Positions 1-7,569 of a stretch of 30,206 bases of DNA are shown here, piece after piece. Position 1 is the first letter of the stretch, and each line of letters starts with the position of its first letter. This DNA comes from DAOTEJ01 sp035454085. Its GTDB lineage: Bacteria > Pseudomonadota > Gammaproteobacteria > Burkholderiales > Burkholderiaceae_F. The notes beneath the pieces were generated by a model. That model ran no database searches, had not been told where the DNA came from, and saw nothing but the letters and a program-made list of their open reading frames with translations. The stretch spans positions 1 through 30,206 of the forward strand of contig DAOTEJ010000027.1 of assembly GCA_035454085.1 (NCBI GenBank), written 5' to 3'. The position numbers and the translations under genes are program-made.

Positions 1-400
1 CGATCTCGGCGCTGCCCAGCTGGCGCAGCAGGCCGTCGCGCCCGGTCATGCAGAAGCGGCAGCCCACCGCGCAGCCCACCTGGGTCGAGACGCACAGGCC
101 GCCGCGCGGCAGCAGCACGCTCTCGACGCTCTGGCCGTCGGCCAGGTCCACCAGCAGGCGCACCGAATCGTCCTCGCCGGGGTGCTCGCTGCGCACCCGG
201 GCCAGGGCGTGGAGTTCGTCGGTGAGCGCGGGCAGCAGCGCGCGCACGCGCGCCGGCAGAAAGTGCTCGGCCGGGCGCGGCCCCCAGTCGAGCGCGCGCC
301 CCGCCAGCCAGGCGCGCAGCACCGTGGCCTCGTGCGCGGGCAGCGCTCCGGCCGCGCGCAGGCGGGCGCGCAGCGTGGCGAGCGTGAGGCCGGCGCTCAC
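1..400 (-). CDS. RlmN-like radical SAM protein, N-terminal part (runs off the window)
   Basis: Reading the minus strand from a GTG at 400 gives about 133 residues with no stop before the window edge. Near the end is GCAVGCRFCMTGRDG, whose CxxxCxxC spacing is the radical SAM [4Fe-4S] site in the RlmN/Cfr style. It is preceded by the family-typical stretch RGGLCVSTQVGC. RlmN methylates C2 of A2503 in 23S rRNA and A37 in some tRNAs. The part before the radical SAM core is about 105 residues. The GTG overlaps the stop of the upstream methyltransferase gene (GTGA, 397-400), so the two are probably translationally coupled. Burkholderiales often carry a canonical rlmN elsewhere, so this may be a paralogue with another RNA target. 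I am sure of the superfamily but not of the substrate. Confidence 0.85.
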   Translation of the reverse strand, partial: MSAGLTLATLRARLRAAGALPAHEATVLRAWLAGRALDWGPRPAEHFLPARVRALLPALTDELHALARVRSEHPGEDDSVRLLVDLADGQSVESVLLPRGGLCVSTQVGCAVGCRFCMTGRDGLLRQLGSAEI

Positions 401-1533
401 AGCCGCCCGCGCCGGTCGCCGCTGGCGAAGCCCAGCAGATCGAGGTCCACGCCGCGCCCCACTGCCAGCACCTTGAACAGTTCGCCCATCTCGGCCTCGG
501 AGATCAGCCGGTGCGCGGCCACGCGCTCGGCGGCCGTGGCGGATTCGAGCAGCGCGGGCAGGCCGCAGTCCAGCAGGAAGCGCGCCTGCGTGGCGTAGCC
601 CAGCACCTCGAGCCCCGCGCCGTGCGCGGCCTCGGCCATGGCGCTGAAGTCCACGTGGGCGGTGAGGTCCGCAAGCCCCGGCCACAGCAGAGGGTCGTCC
701 ACCGCATGGTGGCGGTAGTGCGCCACCAGCGTGCCGCGCTGGCGCTGCGGGTGATAGAACTCGCGCGCCGGAAAGCCGTAGTCGATGGCCAGCAGCACGC
801 CGCGCGCCAGCCAGTCGGCCACGCCGCGCATCCAGGCGCGCGCCGGGTAGCCGATCTCGGACACATAGTCCGCGGGCCAGGGGCCGGACTCGGCTTCGAG
901 CGCGGCCACGTCGGCGGCGAGTGCGGCCGGCGCGGGGCGCGCGGCGAGGATCAGCGCATCCTCGCCGGTGAGGCTCACGCCGCGCTCGAGCGTGGCGCCG
1001 GCGCGGCGCTCGAACGCGGTGACGGGCATGGCGTCGAGCACTTCGTTGGCGAGCGCGCAGCCGGCAAACGCAGCGGGCGGCGCGTCGATCCACGCCACGC
1101 GCGCACCAAACGCAGCCAGGCGCTCGCGCTGGCGCTCGCGCAGTTCGGGCGAGGGCTCGAGGATCAGGTAGCGGCTCGGCGCGGCGCCCAGCGCGTCGAG
1201 CGCGGGCAGCAGTTGCGCGGCCAGCGCGCCGCTGCCGGCGCCGAACTCCAGCACCGTGGGGCCGGCCGCGCGCAGCACCTGCGCCACCTGCACCGCCAGC
1301 GCACGCGCGAACCAGGGCGACAGCTCCGGCGCGGTGACGAAGTCGCCCGCCGCCCCGAACTTGCGCGCGCCCGCCGTGTAGTAGCCCAGGCCCGGCGCAT
1401 AGAGCGCGAGCTGCATGTACTGGTCGAAGGGCAGGAAGCCGCGCGCGGCCACGATGTGTTCGCGCACCCGCGCGACGAGCCGCGCGCTGTGGGCCGCGGC
1501 GTCCGCGTCGGGCGTGGGCAGGGCAAGGCGCAT
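397..1533 (-). CDS. MidA/NDUFAF7-type class I SAM-dependent methyltransferase
   Basis: A 378-residue protein of the SAM-dependent methyltransferase family formerly called DUF185. Mitochondrial members (NDUFAF7/MidA) methylate an arginine of complex I subunit NDUFS2; bacterial substrates are mostly unknown. Visible family marks are an N-terminal FDQYMQLALYAPGLGYY block, GDFVTAPELSPWFARA, the SAM-binding loop LEFGAGSGALAAQLL, an ALANEVLDAMPV block and the later AIDYGFPAREFYHPQRQRG. The start is ATG 1533. The open frame extends much further upstream, but that part lies antisense to the divergent SDR gene and looks like a shadow. The stop overlaps the next gene by 4 bases. It is divergent from the SDR gene with 66 bp between the two starts. 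Confidence 0.88.
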   Translation of the reverse strand: MRLALPTPDADAAAHSARLVARVREHIVAARGFLPFDQYMQLALYAPGLGYYTAGARKFGAAGDFVTAPELSPWFARALAVQVAQVLRAAGPTVLEFGAGSGALAAQLLPALDALGAAPSRYLILEPSPELRERQRERLAAFGARVAWIDAPPAAFAGCALANEVLDAMPVTAFERRAGATLERGVSLTGEDALILAARPAPAALAADVAALEAESGPWPADYVSEIGYPARAWMRGVADWLARGVLLAIDYGFPAREFYHPQRQRGTLVAHYRHHAVDDPLLWPGLADLTAHVDFSAMAEAAHGAGLEVLGYATQARFLLDCGLPALLESATAAERVAAHRLISEAEMGELFKVLAVGRGVDLDLLGFASGDRRGRL

Positions 1534-1599
1534 GGCGCCGCGGATCTTACCGGTAGACTTGCGGCCCCCCTCCGACCCACGCCCGCACAGGCCACCCGC

Positions 1600-2406
1600 A
1601 TGCCCCGCCCCCGTGCCTACAAGATGCCCGGCACCGCGCTCGTCACCGGCGGCGCCCGCCGCATCGGCCGCGCCATCGCGCTGGCGCTGGCGCACGACGG
1701 CTGGAACGTGGCCGTGCACTACGCCAGCTCGCGCGAGGAAGCCCTGGCGGCGGTGGCCGAGATCGAGGCCCTGGGCCGGCGCGCCTGCGCGGTCAACCGC
1801 GACCTGGCGGTCGAGGCCGGCGTGAAGAGCCTGCTGGCCGAGGTGGAAGGCGAGATCGGCCGGGTGGGCTGCGTGGTGAACAACGCCTCGCTGTTCGAGT
1901 ACGACGCGGCGGCCGACTTCGGCGCGGCGCGGCTGGCGCGCCACATGCAGGTCAACGTGGCGGCACCCGTGCTGCTCGCCCAGCAACTGGCCGCCGGCCT
2001 GGACGCCAAGGAGCAGGGCGTGGTGATCAACCTGCTCGACCAGAAGCTCTGGAACCCGAACCCGGACTTCCTGTCCTACACCCTGTCGAAGGCCGCGCTG
2101 GCCGAGGCGACCACCTTGCTCGCCCAGGCCCTGGCGCCGCGCGTGCGGGTGGTGGGCGTGGCGCCCGGGATCACCCTGCTGTCCGAGCGCCAGAGCGACG
2201 AGGGCTTCGCCCTGGCGCACGGCAAGACCGTGCTGGGGCGCTCGTCCACGCCCGAGGACGTGGCGCAGGCCGTGTGCTACGCCGCCCGCGCCCAGGCCGT
2301 GACCGGCACGACCCTGCTGGTCGACGGCGGCCAGCACCTCACCCCCTCACCGCGCGACGTGATGTTCCTGACCGAGCGCCGCAAGACGGAGACCCCTCGT
2401 GGCTGA
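1600..2406 (+). CDS. SDR oxidoreductase, pteridine reductase/FolM-like
   Basis: A 268-residue short-chain dehydrogenase/reductase, probably reducing dihydropteridines (dihydrofolate or dihydromonapterin) with NADPH. The NAD(P) loop TGGARRIGRAIA is at residues 16-27 and NNAS at 94-97. The catalytic set reads D147, Y160, K164 (LLDQ...SYTLSKAA). An Asp replaces the usual SDR Ser, 13 residues before the Tyr. This is the spacing known for pteridine reductase PTR1 (D181/Y194/K198). The immediate downstream neighbour, overlapping by 8 bases, is folB, which supports a pterin role. The start is taken as ATG 1600; an alternative is ATG 1624 just before the nucleotide-binding loop, and neither has a strong ribosome site. 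Another SDR substrate cannot be excluded. Confidence 0.85.
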   Translation: MPRPRAYKMPGTALVTGGARRIGRAIALALAHDGWNVAVHYASSREEALAAVAEIEALGRRACAVNRDLAVEAGVKSLLAEVEGEIGRVGCVVNNASLFEYDAAADFGAARLARHMQVNVAAPVLLAQQLAAGLDAKEQGVVINLLDQKLWNPNPDFLSYTLSKAALAEATTLLAQALAPRVRVVGVAPGITLLSERQSDEGFALAHGKTVLGRSSTPEDVAQAVCYAARAQAVTGTTLLVDGGQHLTPSPRDVMFLTERRKTETPRG

Positions 2407-2797
2407 TTGGCTGTTGCATCCCCGGCTGGCAGGCTGCCGCCGCATCTTCCTGCGCGAGGTGGTGCTCGACGCCAACATCGGCGTGCACGCCTTCGAGCGC
2501 CAGGGCAGCCAGCGGCTGGTGATCAACGTGGACCTGTTCGCGCCGCTGGCCGCCACCACGCCGCGCGACGACAAGCTCGCCGAGGTGCTGGACTACGACT
2601 TCGTGGCCAACACCGTGCGCACCCGCATCGCGCAGGGGCACATCAACCTGCAGGAGACCCTGGTCGACGACATCGCCCGCACCCTGCTGGCGCACCCGCT
2701 GGTGGTGGCGGTGCGCGTGGCGAGCGAGAAGCCCGACGTCTACGAGGACGTGGAGGCCGTGGGCATCGAGGTCTTCCACTTCAAGGAGGCGGCATGA
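2399..2797 (+). CDS. folB: dihydroneopterin aldolase
   Basis: A 132-residue FolB-type protein that cleaves 7,8-dihydroneopterin to 6-hydroxymethyl-dihydropterin and glycolaldehyde in folate synthesis. The signature is DANIGVHAFERQGSQRLVIN near the N-terminus, with the conserved Glu, and ASEKPDVYEDVEAVGIEV near the C-terminus, with the catalytic Lys. The length is typical. The start is GTG 2399, inside the end of the SDR gene. The stop TGA overlaps the ATG of ttcA as ATGA at 2794-2797. Overlaps on both sides indicate co-transcription and coupled translation with the pteridine reductase-like gene and ttcA. Confidence 0.93.
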   Translation: MADWLLHPRLAGCRRIFLREVVLDANIGVHAFERQGSQRLVINVDLFAPLAATTPRDDKLAEVLDYDFVANTVRTRIAQGHINLQETLVDDIARTLLAHPLVVAVRVASEKPDVYEDVEAVGIEVFHFKEAA

Positions 2798-3717
2798 ACG
2801 CGCCCGAGGCCGCCGCGCACCTGACCCGCGCGCAGGAGAAGCAGGCCTTCGAGGACCGCAAGCTCGAGAAGCGCCTGGTGCGCCTGACGGCGCAGGCGAT
2901 CACCGACTACGGGATGATCGAGGACGGCGACCGCGTGATGGTGTGCCTGTCGGGCGGCAAGGACAGCTACGGCCTGCTCGACATCCTGCTCAAGCTCAGG
3001 GGCCGCGCGCCGATCGACTTCGAGGTGGTGGCGGTCAACCTGGACCAGAAGCAGCCCGGCTTCCCGGACCAGGTGCTGCCCGACTACCTGCGCGGCCTGG
3101 GCGTGCCCTTCCACATCGAGACGCAAGACACGTATTCGATCGTCAAGCGCCTGATCCCCGAGGGCAAGACCACCTGCTCGCTGTGCTCGCGCCTGCGCCG
3201 CGGCATCCTGTACCGGGTGGCCAAGGAACTGGGTGCGACCAAGATCGCGCTCGGCCATCACCTCGACGACATCGTCGCCACCCTGCTGCTCAACATGTTC
3301 TACGGCGGGCGCATGAAGGGCATGCCGCCCAAGCTGGTGAGCGACGACGGCGCCAACATCGTGATCCGCCCGCTGGCCTACATCCGCGAGGCCGACATGG
3401 CGCGCTGGGCCGAGGTGCGCCAGTTTCCGATCATTCCCTGCAACCTGTGCGGCTCGCAGGACAACCTCAAGCGCAAGGAAGTGAAGCGCCTGATCGACGA
3501 GTGGGACCGCCGCACCCCGGGGCGGGTGGAGAACGTGTTCAACTCGCTGGCGCGGGTCACGCCCTCGCACCTGATGGATCCGGCGCAGTACGACTTCAAG
3601 GGCCTGGTGGCGAGCGGCCGTCCCGACCCCGAGGGCGACGTCGCCTTCGACGAGGAGCCCTGCGCCGAGCCCGAGCCGCACAGCAGCGCCGGCGTGATCC
3701 GCTTCGACATCGACTGA
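2794..3717 (+). CDS. ttcA: tRNA 2-thiocytidine(32) synthetase
   Basis: A 307-residue ATP-dependent enzyme that thiolates cytidine 32 of certain tRNAs using an Fe-S cluster. The PP-loop SGGKDS is at residues 53-58. The paired cysteine motifs CSLC (C128, C131) and CNLC (near residue 219) are the TtcA signature, followed by GSQDNLKRKEVK. The start ATG 2794 has an almost perfect ribosome site, AAGGAGG, centred about 10 bases upstream inside folB, and overlaps the folB stop. The C-terminal 30 residues are acidic and variable, as often seen. It is the third gene of the SDR-folB-ttcA run. Confidence 0.96.
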   Translation: MNAPEAAAHLTRAQEKQAFEDRKLEKRLVRLTAQAITDYGMIEDGDRVMVCLSGGKDSYGLLDILLKLRGRAPIDFEVVAVNLDQKQPGFPDQVLPDYLRGLGVPFHIETQDTYSIVKRLIPEGKTTCSLCSRLRRGILYRVAKELGATKIALGHHLDDIVATLLLNMFYGGRMKGMPPKLVSDDGANIVIRPLAYIREADMARWAEVRQFPIIPCNLCGSQDNLKRKEVKRLIDEWDRRTPGRVENVFNSLARVTPSHLMDPAQYDFKGLVASGRPDPEGDVAFDEEPCAEPEPHSSAGVIRFDID

Positions 3718-3731
3718 GCGGCGCGCCGCGC

Positions 3732-4154
3732 ATGACGCCGTTTCACCTCTCGTTTCAGGTGCGCGATCTGGCCGAGGCGCGCGCCTTCTACGGCCAGGTG
3801 CTGGGCTGCGCCGAGGCCGCGAGCGCGCCCACCTGGGTGGACTACGACTTCTTCGGGCATCAGCTTTCGCTGCATCTGGGCGGCGCGGCGCAGGACAGCG
3901 GCCGCGGCACGGTGGACGGTCAGGCCGTGCCCATGCCGCACTTCGGCGTGGTGCTGGCGATGCCCGAGTGGCACGCGCTGGCGATCCGCCTGCGCGACGC
4001 GGGCGTGGGCTTCGTGCTCGCGCCCCAGGTGCGCTACGCGGGCGAGCCGCGCGAGCAGGGCACCTTCTTCGTGCGCGACCCCAGCGGCCACGCGCTGGAG
4101 TTCAAGGCGATGCGCGATCCGGCGCAGCTCTTCGCGCCGGCGCAGCACGAGTAG
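3732..4154 (+). CDS. VOC (glyoxalase/dioxygenase superfamily) protein
   Basis: A 140-residue single vicinal-oxygen-chelate domain. It opens with FHLSFQVRDLAEARAFYGQV, the usual first beta-alpha unit with a metal-ligand His (H5), and ends with FFVRDPSGHALEFKAM, where the C-terminal Glu is the usual ligand. DFFGHQLSLH in the middle supplies another His. Members are small metalloenzymes or binding proteins with very diverse substrates, so the reaction cannot be given. The start ATG 3732 lies 14 bases after the ttcA stop and may be read from the same transcript. It converges with the PLP enzyme gene about 60 bp downstream. Confidence 0.85.
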   Translation: MTPFHLSFQVRDLAEARAFYGQVLGCAEAASAPTWVDYDFFGHQLSLHLGGAAQDSGRGTVDGQAVPMPHFGVVLAMPEWHALAIRLRDAGVGFVLAPQVRYAGEPREQGTFFVRDPSGHALEFKAMRDPAQLFAPAQHE

Positions 4155-4214
4155 GTCTGCACGCACCGCGCGCCAGTCCGCGCACCAATCGACGCAGCAC
4201 CGGCGCACCGCGCC

Positions 4215-5315
4215 TCAGGTAGCCAGCGCGCGCTCGATCTCGGCCCACAGCAGTTCACCCGGTTCGCAACCCACGCTCAGGCGGATGTAGCCCGGCGCCA
4301 CGGCGTCGCCCCAGCGCACGCGGCACTCGGCCGATGAATGCACCCCGCCGAAGCTCGTGCCCTCGCGCAGGAAGGCGCAGGCGCGGATGAAGCGCTCGGC
4401 CGCCTCGCGCGAGGCCAGCGTGAGCCCGATCAGGAAGCCGCCCGAGCGCATCTGCCGCCGCGCCAGCGCGTGCTGCGGATGGCTCAGCAGGCCCGGATAC
4501 ACCACGGCCTGCACCGCGGCGTGCGCGGCGAGGCGCTCGGCCACAAGCTGCGCGTTGGCGCACATGCGCGCCCAGCGCAGCTCGAGCGTCTCGAGCCCGC
4601 GATGCACGAGCCACGCCTCGAAGGCGCCGGGTATGGCACCGGCCAACTTGCGCCAGTCGCGCAGCGCGGCGAAGAGAGTTTCGTCGTGCGTGGCCACGTG
4701 GCCGAACACCACGTCGGAATGGCCGTTGACGATCTTGGTGTCGGAGCTCACCAGCACGTCCGCGCCGAGCTCCAGCGGCCGCTGGCCGAGTGGCCCGGCG
4801 GTGGTGTTGTCGACCACCACGAGCGCGCCCGCGGCGTGCGCGCGCGCGGCGCACTCGGCGATGTCGGCCAGCGCCAGGCCGGGATTGGAAGGCGTCTCGA
4901 TCCACACGATGCGCAGGCCGGTGAAGTCGCGCTCGGCGAGCGCAGCGGTGGCGCAGGTCTCGATCGCCACACCCAGCGGCGCGACGAAGCGCTCGGCCAC
5001 GGCGCGCGTGGCGTGGTAGCCGTCGGCCGGCAGCAGCACGCGCTCGCCGGGCCGTGCCAGCGCGTAGAGCACCGCCGCCACCGCCGCCATGCCCGAGGGG
5101 AAGGCGAGCACGGGCGCGGCCTCGAGCGTGGCCAGCGCCTGCTCGAGCGCGCTCCAGGTGGGATTGGCGAAGCGGCCGTACTGGAACTCGCCCGCCGGAT
5201 CGCCCGGCAGCACGAACATCGAGGCGTTGACGATCGGCGGGCTGAACGCCGATCCGGGCGGCAGGGTCTTGGTGTCGTGATGCAGGGCGTGGGCGAGGCG
5301 GGCTTCGGGGGTCAT
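4215..5315 (-). CDS. trans-sulfuration family PLP-dependent enzyme (cystathionine gamma-synthase-like)
   Basis: A 366-residue protein of the Cys/Met metabolism PLP enzyme family. The PLP lysine is K194 in SSDTKIVNGHSD. FPSGMAAVAAVL, the region before VVVDNTTAGP (Asp for the PLP ring nitrogen) and the C-terminal REGTSFGGVHS and YIRLSVGCE blocks are all family marks. Members act as cystathionine synthases or lyases, O-acetylhomoserine sulfhydrylases or methionine gamma-lyases, and sequence alone does not decide. At 366 residues it is slightly short for the family (about 380-400). The start ATG 5315 is chosen because AGGAG sits 8 bases upstream on the minus strand. No other methionine gene is adjacent. 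A 14-bp palindrome lies in its upstream region. Confidence 0.87.
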   Translation of the reverse strand: MTPEARLAHALHHDTKTLPPGSAFSPPIVNASMFVLPGDPAGEFQYGRFANPTWSALEQALATLEAAPVLAFPSGMAAVAAVLYALARPGERVLLPADGYHATRAVAERFVAPLGVAIETCATAALAERDFTGLRIVWIETPSNPGLALADIAECAARAHAAGALVVVDNTTAGPLGQRPLELGADVLVSSDTKIVNGHSDVVFGHVATHDETLFAALRDWRKLAGAIPGAFEAWLVHRGLETLELRWARMCANAQLVAERLAAHAAVQAVVYPGLLSHPQHALARRQMRSGGFLIGLTLASREAAERFIRACAFLREGTSFGGVHSSAECRVRWGDAVAPGYIRLSVGCEPGELLWAEIERALAT

Positions 5316-5563
5316 GGGCTGGGCTCCTGTGGGGGCGACGATAGCGCGCGGCCCGCGGGCGGCCCGCGACCGATGCTGCACCGGCCGGGCCGCCCCCCTC
5401 GCCAGGCGCTCGCCCTGCCACGCCTAGACCGTGATCGGCGCGCGCGCCACGGACCGCGCCGTGAATATTCACGCCTTTGCGTCGGAGCGTGGACGCCACC
5501 CGGCTCGTGCCGCTAGTGTGCTTGGCATCCTGTCGTGGAGCCGAGGTCGCTCGGTTCGCTCAC
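5316..5563. other. intergenic region between divergent genes
   Basis: This 248-bp gap separates the divergently read PLP enzyme gene (minus) and the excalibur-domain gene (plus). I see no convincing coding frame. It contains a perfect AT-core palindrome at 5460-5473, listed separately. The ribosome site of the PLP gene is at the left end. No consensus -35/-10 pair is evident. Confidence 0.6.
5460..5473. promoter_or_regulatory. perfect 14-bp palindrome, candidate operator
   Basis: CGTGAATATTCACG is identical to its own reverse complement. It is an A/T island in otherwise very GC-rich sequence, lying 145 bp upstream of the PLP enzyme start and about 90 bp upstream of the excalibur-gene start. 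This is what a binding site for a dimeric regulator looks like. The half-sites TGAA/TTCA recall the MetR box, but with a 2-base rather than 5-base spacer, so no regulator is assigned. Confidence 0.4.
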
Positions 5564-6004
5564 ATGAAGATGTTCAAGCTCTCGTCCCTGCTCGCGGCGG
5601 TCGCGAGCCTCGCCGCCGCCACCGCCCTGGCCGCGCCGGTGAACAAGTGCATCGTGAACGGCACCGTCACCTATCAGCAGGAGCCCTGTCCCACGGGCCA
5701 GGTGCGCAAGCCGCCCACGGTTCAGGAGCTCAACGCCGAGGAGAAGAAGCGTCGCGAAGCGGCGGCCGCGGCGACCCCACCAAAGCCGACCTTAGCCGGC
5801 CCAACCGAACCCGCAGGCACGCCGGAGAAGATCGCGCCGGCGACACGCGCGGCGACCAGCCGCTACCAGTGCGACGGACGTACCTACTGCTCGCAGATGA
5901 CGTCCTGCGCCGAAGCGAAGTTCTTCCTCGCCAACTGCCCGGGCGTGAAGATGGACGGTGACCGGGACGGAATTCCGTGCGAGGAGCAGTGGTGTGGTCA
6001 CTAG
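5564..6004 (+). CDS. secreted DUF4124 plus excalibur calcium-binding domain protein
   Basis: A 146-residue exported protein. Residues 1-23 form a signal peptide ending in a run of Ala with the cleavage area at ALAAP. Next comes a short DUF4124-like module, NKCIVNGTVTYQQEPCP, with paired cysteines. A Lys/Ala/Pro-rich linker follows. The C-terminus is an excalibur domain with cysteines around TYCSQMTSC and the calcium-type loop DGDRDGIPCEEQWC. Excalibur domains are predicted extracellular calcium-binding modules, often seen with surface nucleases, but no nuclease domain is present here. The start ATG 5564 has no strong ribosome site. Codon use is less biased than in the flanking housekeeping genes. 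Confidence 0.82.
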   Translation: MKMFKLSSLLAAVASLAAATALAAPVNKCIVNGTVTYQQEPCPTGQVRKPPTVQELNAEEKKRREAAAAATPPKPTLAGPTEPAGTPEKIAPATRAATSRYQCDGRTYCSQMTSCAEAKFFLANCPGVKMDGDRDGIPCEEQWCGH

Positions 6005-6044
6005 CCGCGCAGACGGGAATGCCCGCCGTCACCCAGAGAACCCG

Positions 6045-6491
6045 ATGCGCAAGTCTCCGATCCTGAGCGCCTTCTTGGCGGGCGTGATGCTGGCGGTCGT
6101 CTTGGAGCCTGTCGTCGGCAGGCTGGCGGCCATTCCGTTCCCGCCCTCCTGGGCCGCGGCGTACCTGCCTAGCAACGTGTTCTGGCGGCTTTTCGTTGGG
6201 GACACCCTGCTCATCGTTCTGCCCGACGCCCTGCTCGCGTGCCTGTTCGGCCTGGCTCTGTTCACCTGGCTGAAGTCCCGCCGGCCGGGGGTGGTGATCG
6301 CCTGCGTGGGCGGCTACTTCACGTGCGTCTGGCTGGTCACCCTGTTTGCGTTCTCGATGGTGGCCCAAGGTCCGCTGGAAGCGATGGAAGCGATGGGAAG
6401 GCTCGCTTCGGACCCCTTGTACTGGTACGGACTCTCGGCGGTGCCGTTGGGGCTCGTGCTTGCGACGCAGCTGCGACGGCTCGTGGTCTAG
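6045..6491 (+). CDS. small polytopic membrane protein of unknown function
   Basis: A 148-residue hydrophobic protein that I do not recognise. Four likely membrane segments are visible: about residues 5-25, 52-77 (FVGDTLLIVLPDALLACLF), 84-107 (VVIACVGGYFTCVWLVTLF) and 127-142. Short charged loops lie between them, and a Met/Glu/Ala-rich loop (EAMEAMG) precedes the last helix. The start ATG 6045 lies 40 bases after the excalibur gene on the same strand. Codons such as TTG, CTT and GTT are more frequent than in neighbours, which suggests accessory or recently acquired DNA. No function is assigned. Confidence 0.65.
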   Translation: MRKSPILSAFLAGVMLAVVLEPVVGRLAAIPFPPSWAAAYLPSNVFWRLFVGDTLLIVLPDALLACLFGLALFTWLKSRRPGVVIACVGGYFTCVWLVTLFAFSMVAQGPLEAMEAMGRLASDPLYWYGLSAVPLGLVLATQLRRLVV

Positions 6492-6680
6492 GCCTGGCAC
6501 GGCGCACGGAGGATGCCCCACCCCTGGCCCGGGAGAACCATGGGCGCGCGCTTGTCGCGTGAAGACGCGCCGATCTGTGGCAGGCTTCCAGCGACGGACT
6601 CTCCCGGTCTCGCCCGGCCTCGCGCGGCCCAAGGCCCCCACCGGCCTCGTCGCAAGCCGCCCTCACATTAGGAGCCTCCC

Positions 6681-7040
6681 GTGCTGTCCACTACATGCCA
6701 TTGCGGCGCCGTGAAGGTCGAAGTGCCGCGCAAGCCGCGCAGCCTGACCAACTGCAACTGCTCGATCTGCCGCCGCTACGGCGTTCTGTGGGCGTACTAC
6801 AAGGACGCGGAGGTCAGACTCGTCGCGCCCGAAGGCGCCACCGACCAGTACCGCTGGGGGCCCAACACTCAGGACTTCATCCGCTGCAAGACGTGTGGCT
6901 GCGTGATGCAGTGGAAGAAGCATCGGGTGAGCAAGGACACCTGGACCGGCGTGAACGCGAGAAACTTCGATCCGGTGCAGCTCGGCCCCGTGCGGATCCG
7001 CCTCTTCGACGGTGCCGAGACCTGGAAGTACCTCTCCTGA
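6681..7040 (+). CDS. GFA-type zinc protein (glutathione-dependent formaldehyde-activating enzyme family)
   Basis: A 119-residue protein with the GFA/CENP-V fold signature. The zinc ligands are seen as CHCG (C6, C8), NCNCSICRR (C25, C27, C30) and CKTCGCVM around residues 69-74. The founding member was proposed to help form S-hydroxymethylglutathione, but most family members have no proven reaction. The start is GTG 6681, decided by AGGAG at 6670-6674 with a 6-base gap. About 190 bases separate it from the upstream membrane protein gene, so it probably has its own promoter. It converges with the YqhA-like gene. Confidence 0.85.
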   Translation: MLSTTCHCGAVKVEVPRKPRSLTNCNCSICRRYGVLWAYYKDAEVRLVAPEGATDQYRWGPNTQDFIRCKTCGCVMQWKKHRVSKDTWTGVNARNFDPVQLGPVRIRLFDGAETWKYLS

Positions 7041-7050
7041 CCGGGACGAC

Positions 7051-7069
7051 CCGGGGCGCGCGCGCCCGG
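7051..7069. terminator. GC-only inverted repeat between convergent genes
   Basis: The 34-bp gap between the convergent GFA and YqhA-like genes holds a 14-bp self-complementary run (GGGCGCGCGCGCCC, 7054-7067) flanked by CC/GG. It could stop transcription from both sides, but there is no T-run on either strand, so an intrinsic terminator is only a possibility. Confidence 0.25.
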
Positions 7070-7074
7070 AGGCC

Positions 7075-7569
7075 TCAGTCCTTTTTGCCCTTCACGCTGC
7101 TGAGGAAGTAGGTCAGCGCGGCGATCACCAGGGCGATGGCGGCGCCGAAGTTGAGCAGGTCGCGCTCGCCATTCCAGGCCACCACGTGGCCCAGGAAGAG
7201 CACCGAGAGCACCACGATCACCACGCCCACCAGCTTGATCTTCAGGTCATCGAGCGTGCGGATGTGCAGCCACTCGGGCATCTGGATGCCGTTGTCGACG
7301 AACAGTTCGTAGAGCCCGAGCGCGATGATCAGCAGCACGGTGCCGAGCAGAAACAGATCGACGATCTCGATGAAGGTGAGGGTGAGCGCCTTGGCGCCCT
7401 TGCTCGAGACCTCGGGCTTGGCGATCAGGTCGCCGATCACGGCCACGATCTCGGCGCTGCCGTAGATGAACAGCACGACCGCCGCGGCGAGCGAGCCCAG
7501 CGACGCGAAGATCACCAGGAAGCGGCTGCGCGAGAGCAACCAGCGCACGAAGCCTTCGCCCTGTTTCAC
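7075..7569 (-). CDS. YqhA/UPF0114-family inner membrane protein
   Basis: A 164-residue membrane protein resembling the UPF0114 (YqhA) family. Hydrophobic helices lie at about residues 17-38, 66-90, 112-132 and 137-157. An acidic/polar loop (IAKPEVSSKGAK) follows the first helix, and LGLYELFVDN, a family-typical motif, follows the second. The role of the family is not established. The start is GTG 7569, overlapping the stop of the PPK2 gene by 4 bases (GTGA, 7566-7569). It is therefore translationally coupled to polyphosphate kinase 2, which hints at a membrane partner in phosphate or stress physiology; that link is inference from position only. Confidence 0.82.
   Translation of the reverse strand: MKQGEGFVRWLLSRSRFLVIFASLGSLAAAVVLFIYGSAEIVAVIGDLIAKPEVSSKGAKALTLTFIEIVDLFLLGTVLLIIALGLYELFVDNGIQMPEWLHIRTLDDLKIKLVGVVIVVLSVLFLGHVVAWNGERDLLNFGAAIALVIAALTYFLSSVKGKKD

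Noticed and set aside
1534..2337. N-terminal extension of the MidA-type methyltransferase by about 270 residues
   Set aside because: The extension lies antisense to the SDR gene, has shadow-type composition, and the family normally starts close to ATG 1533.
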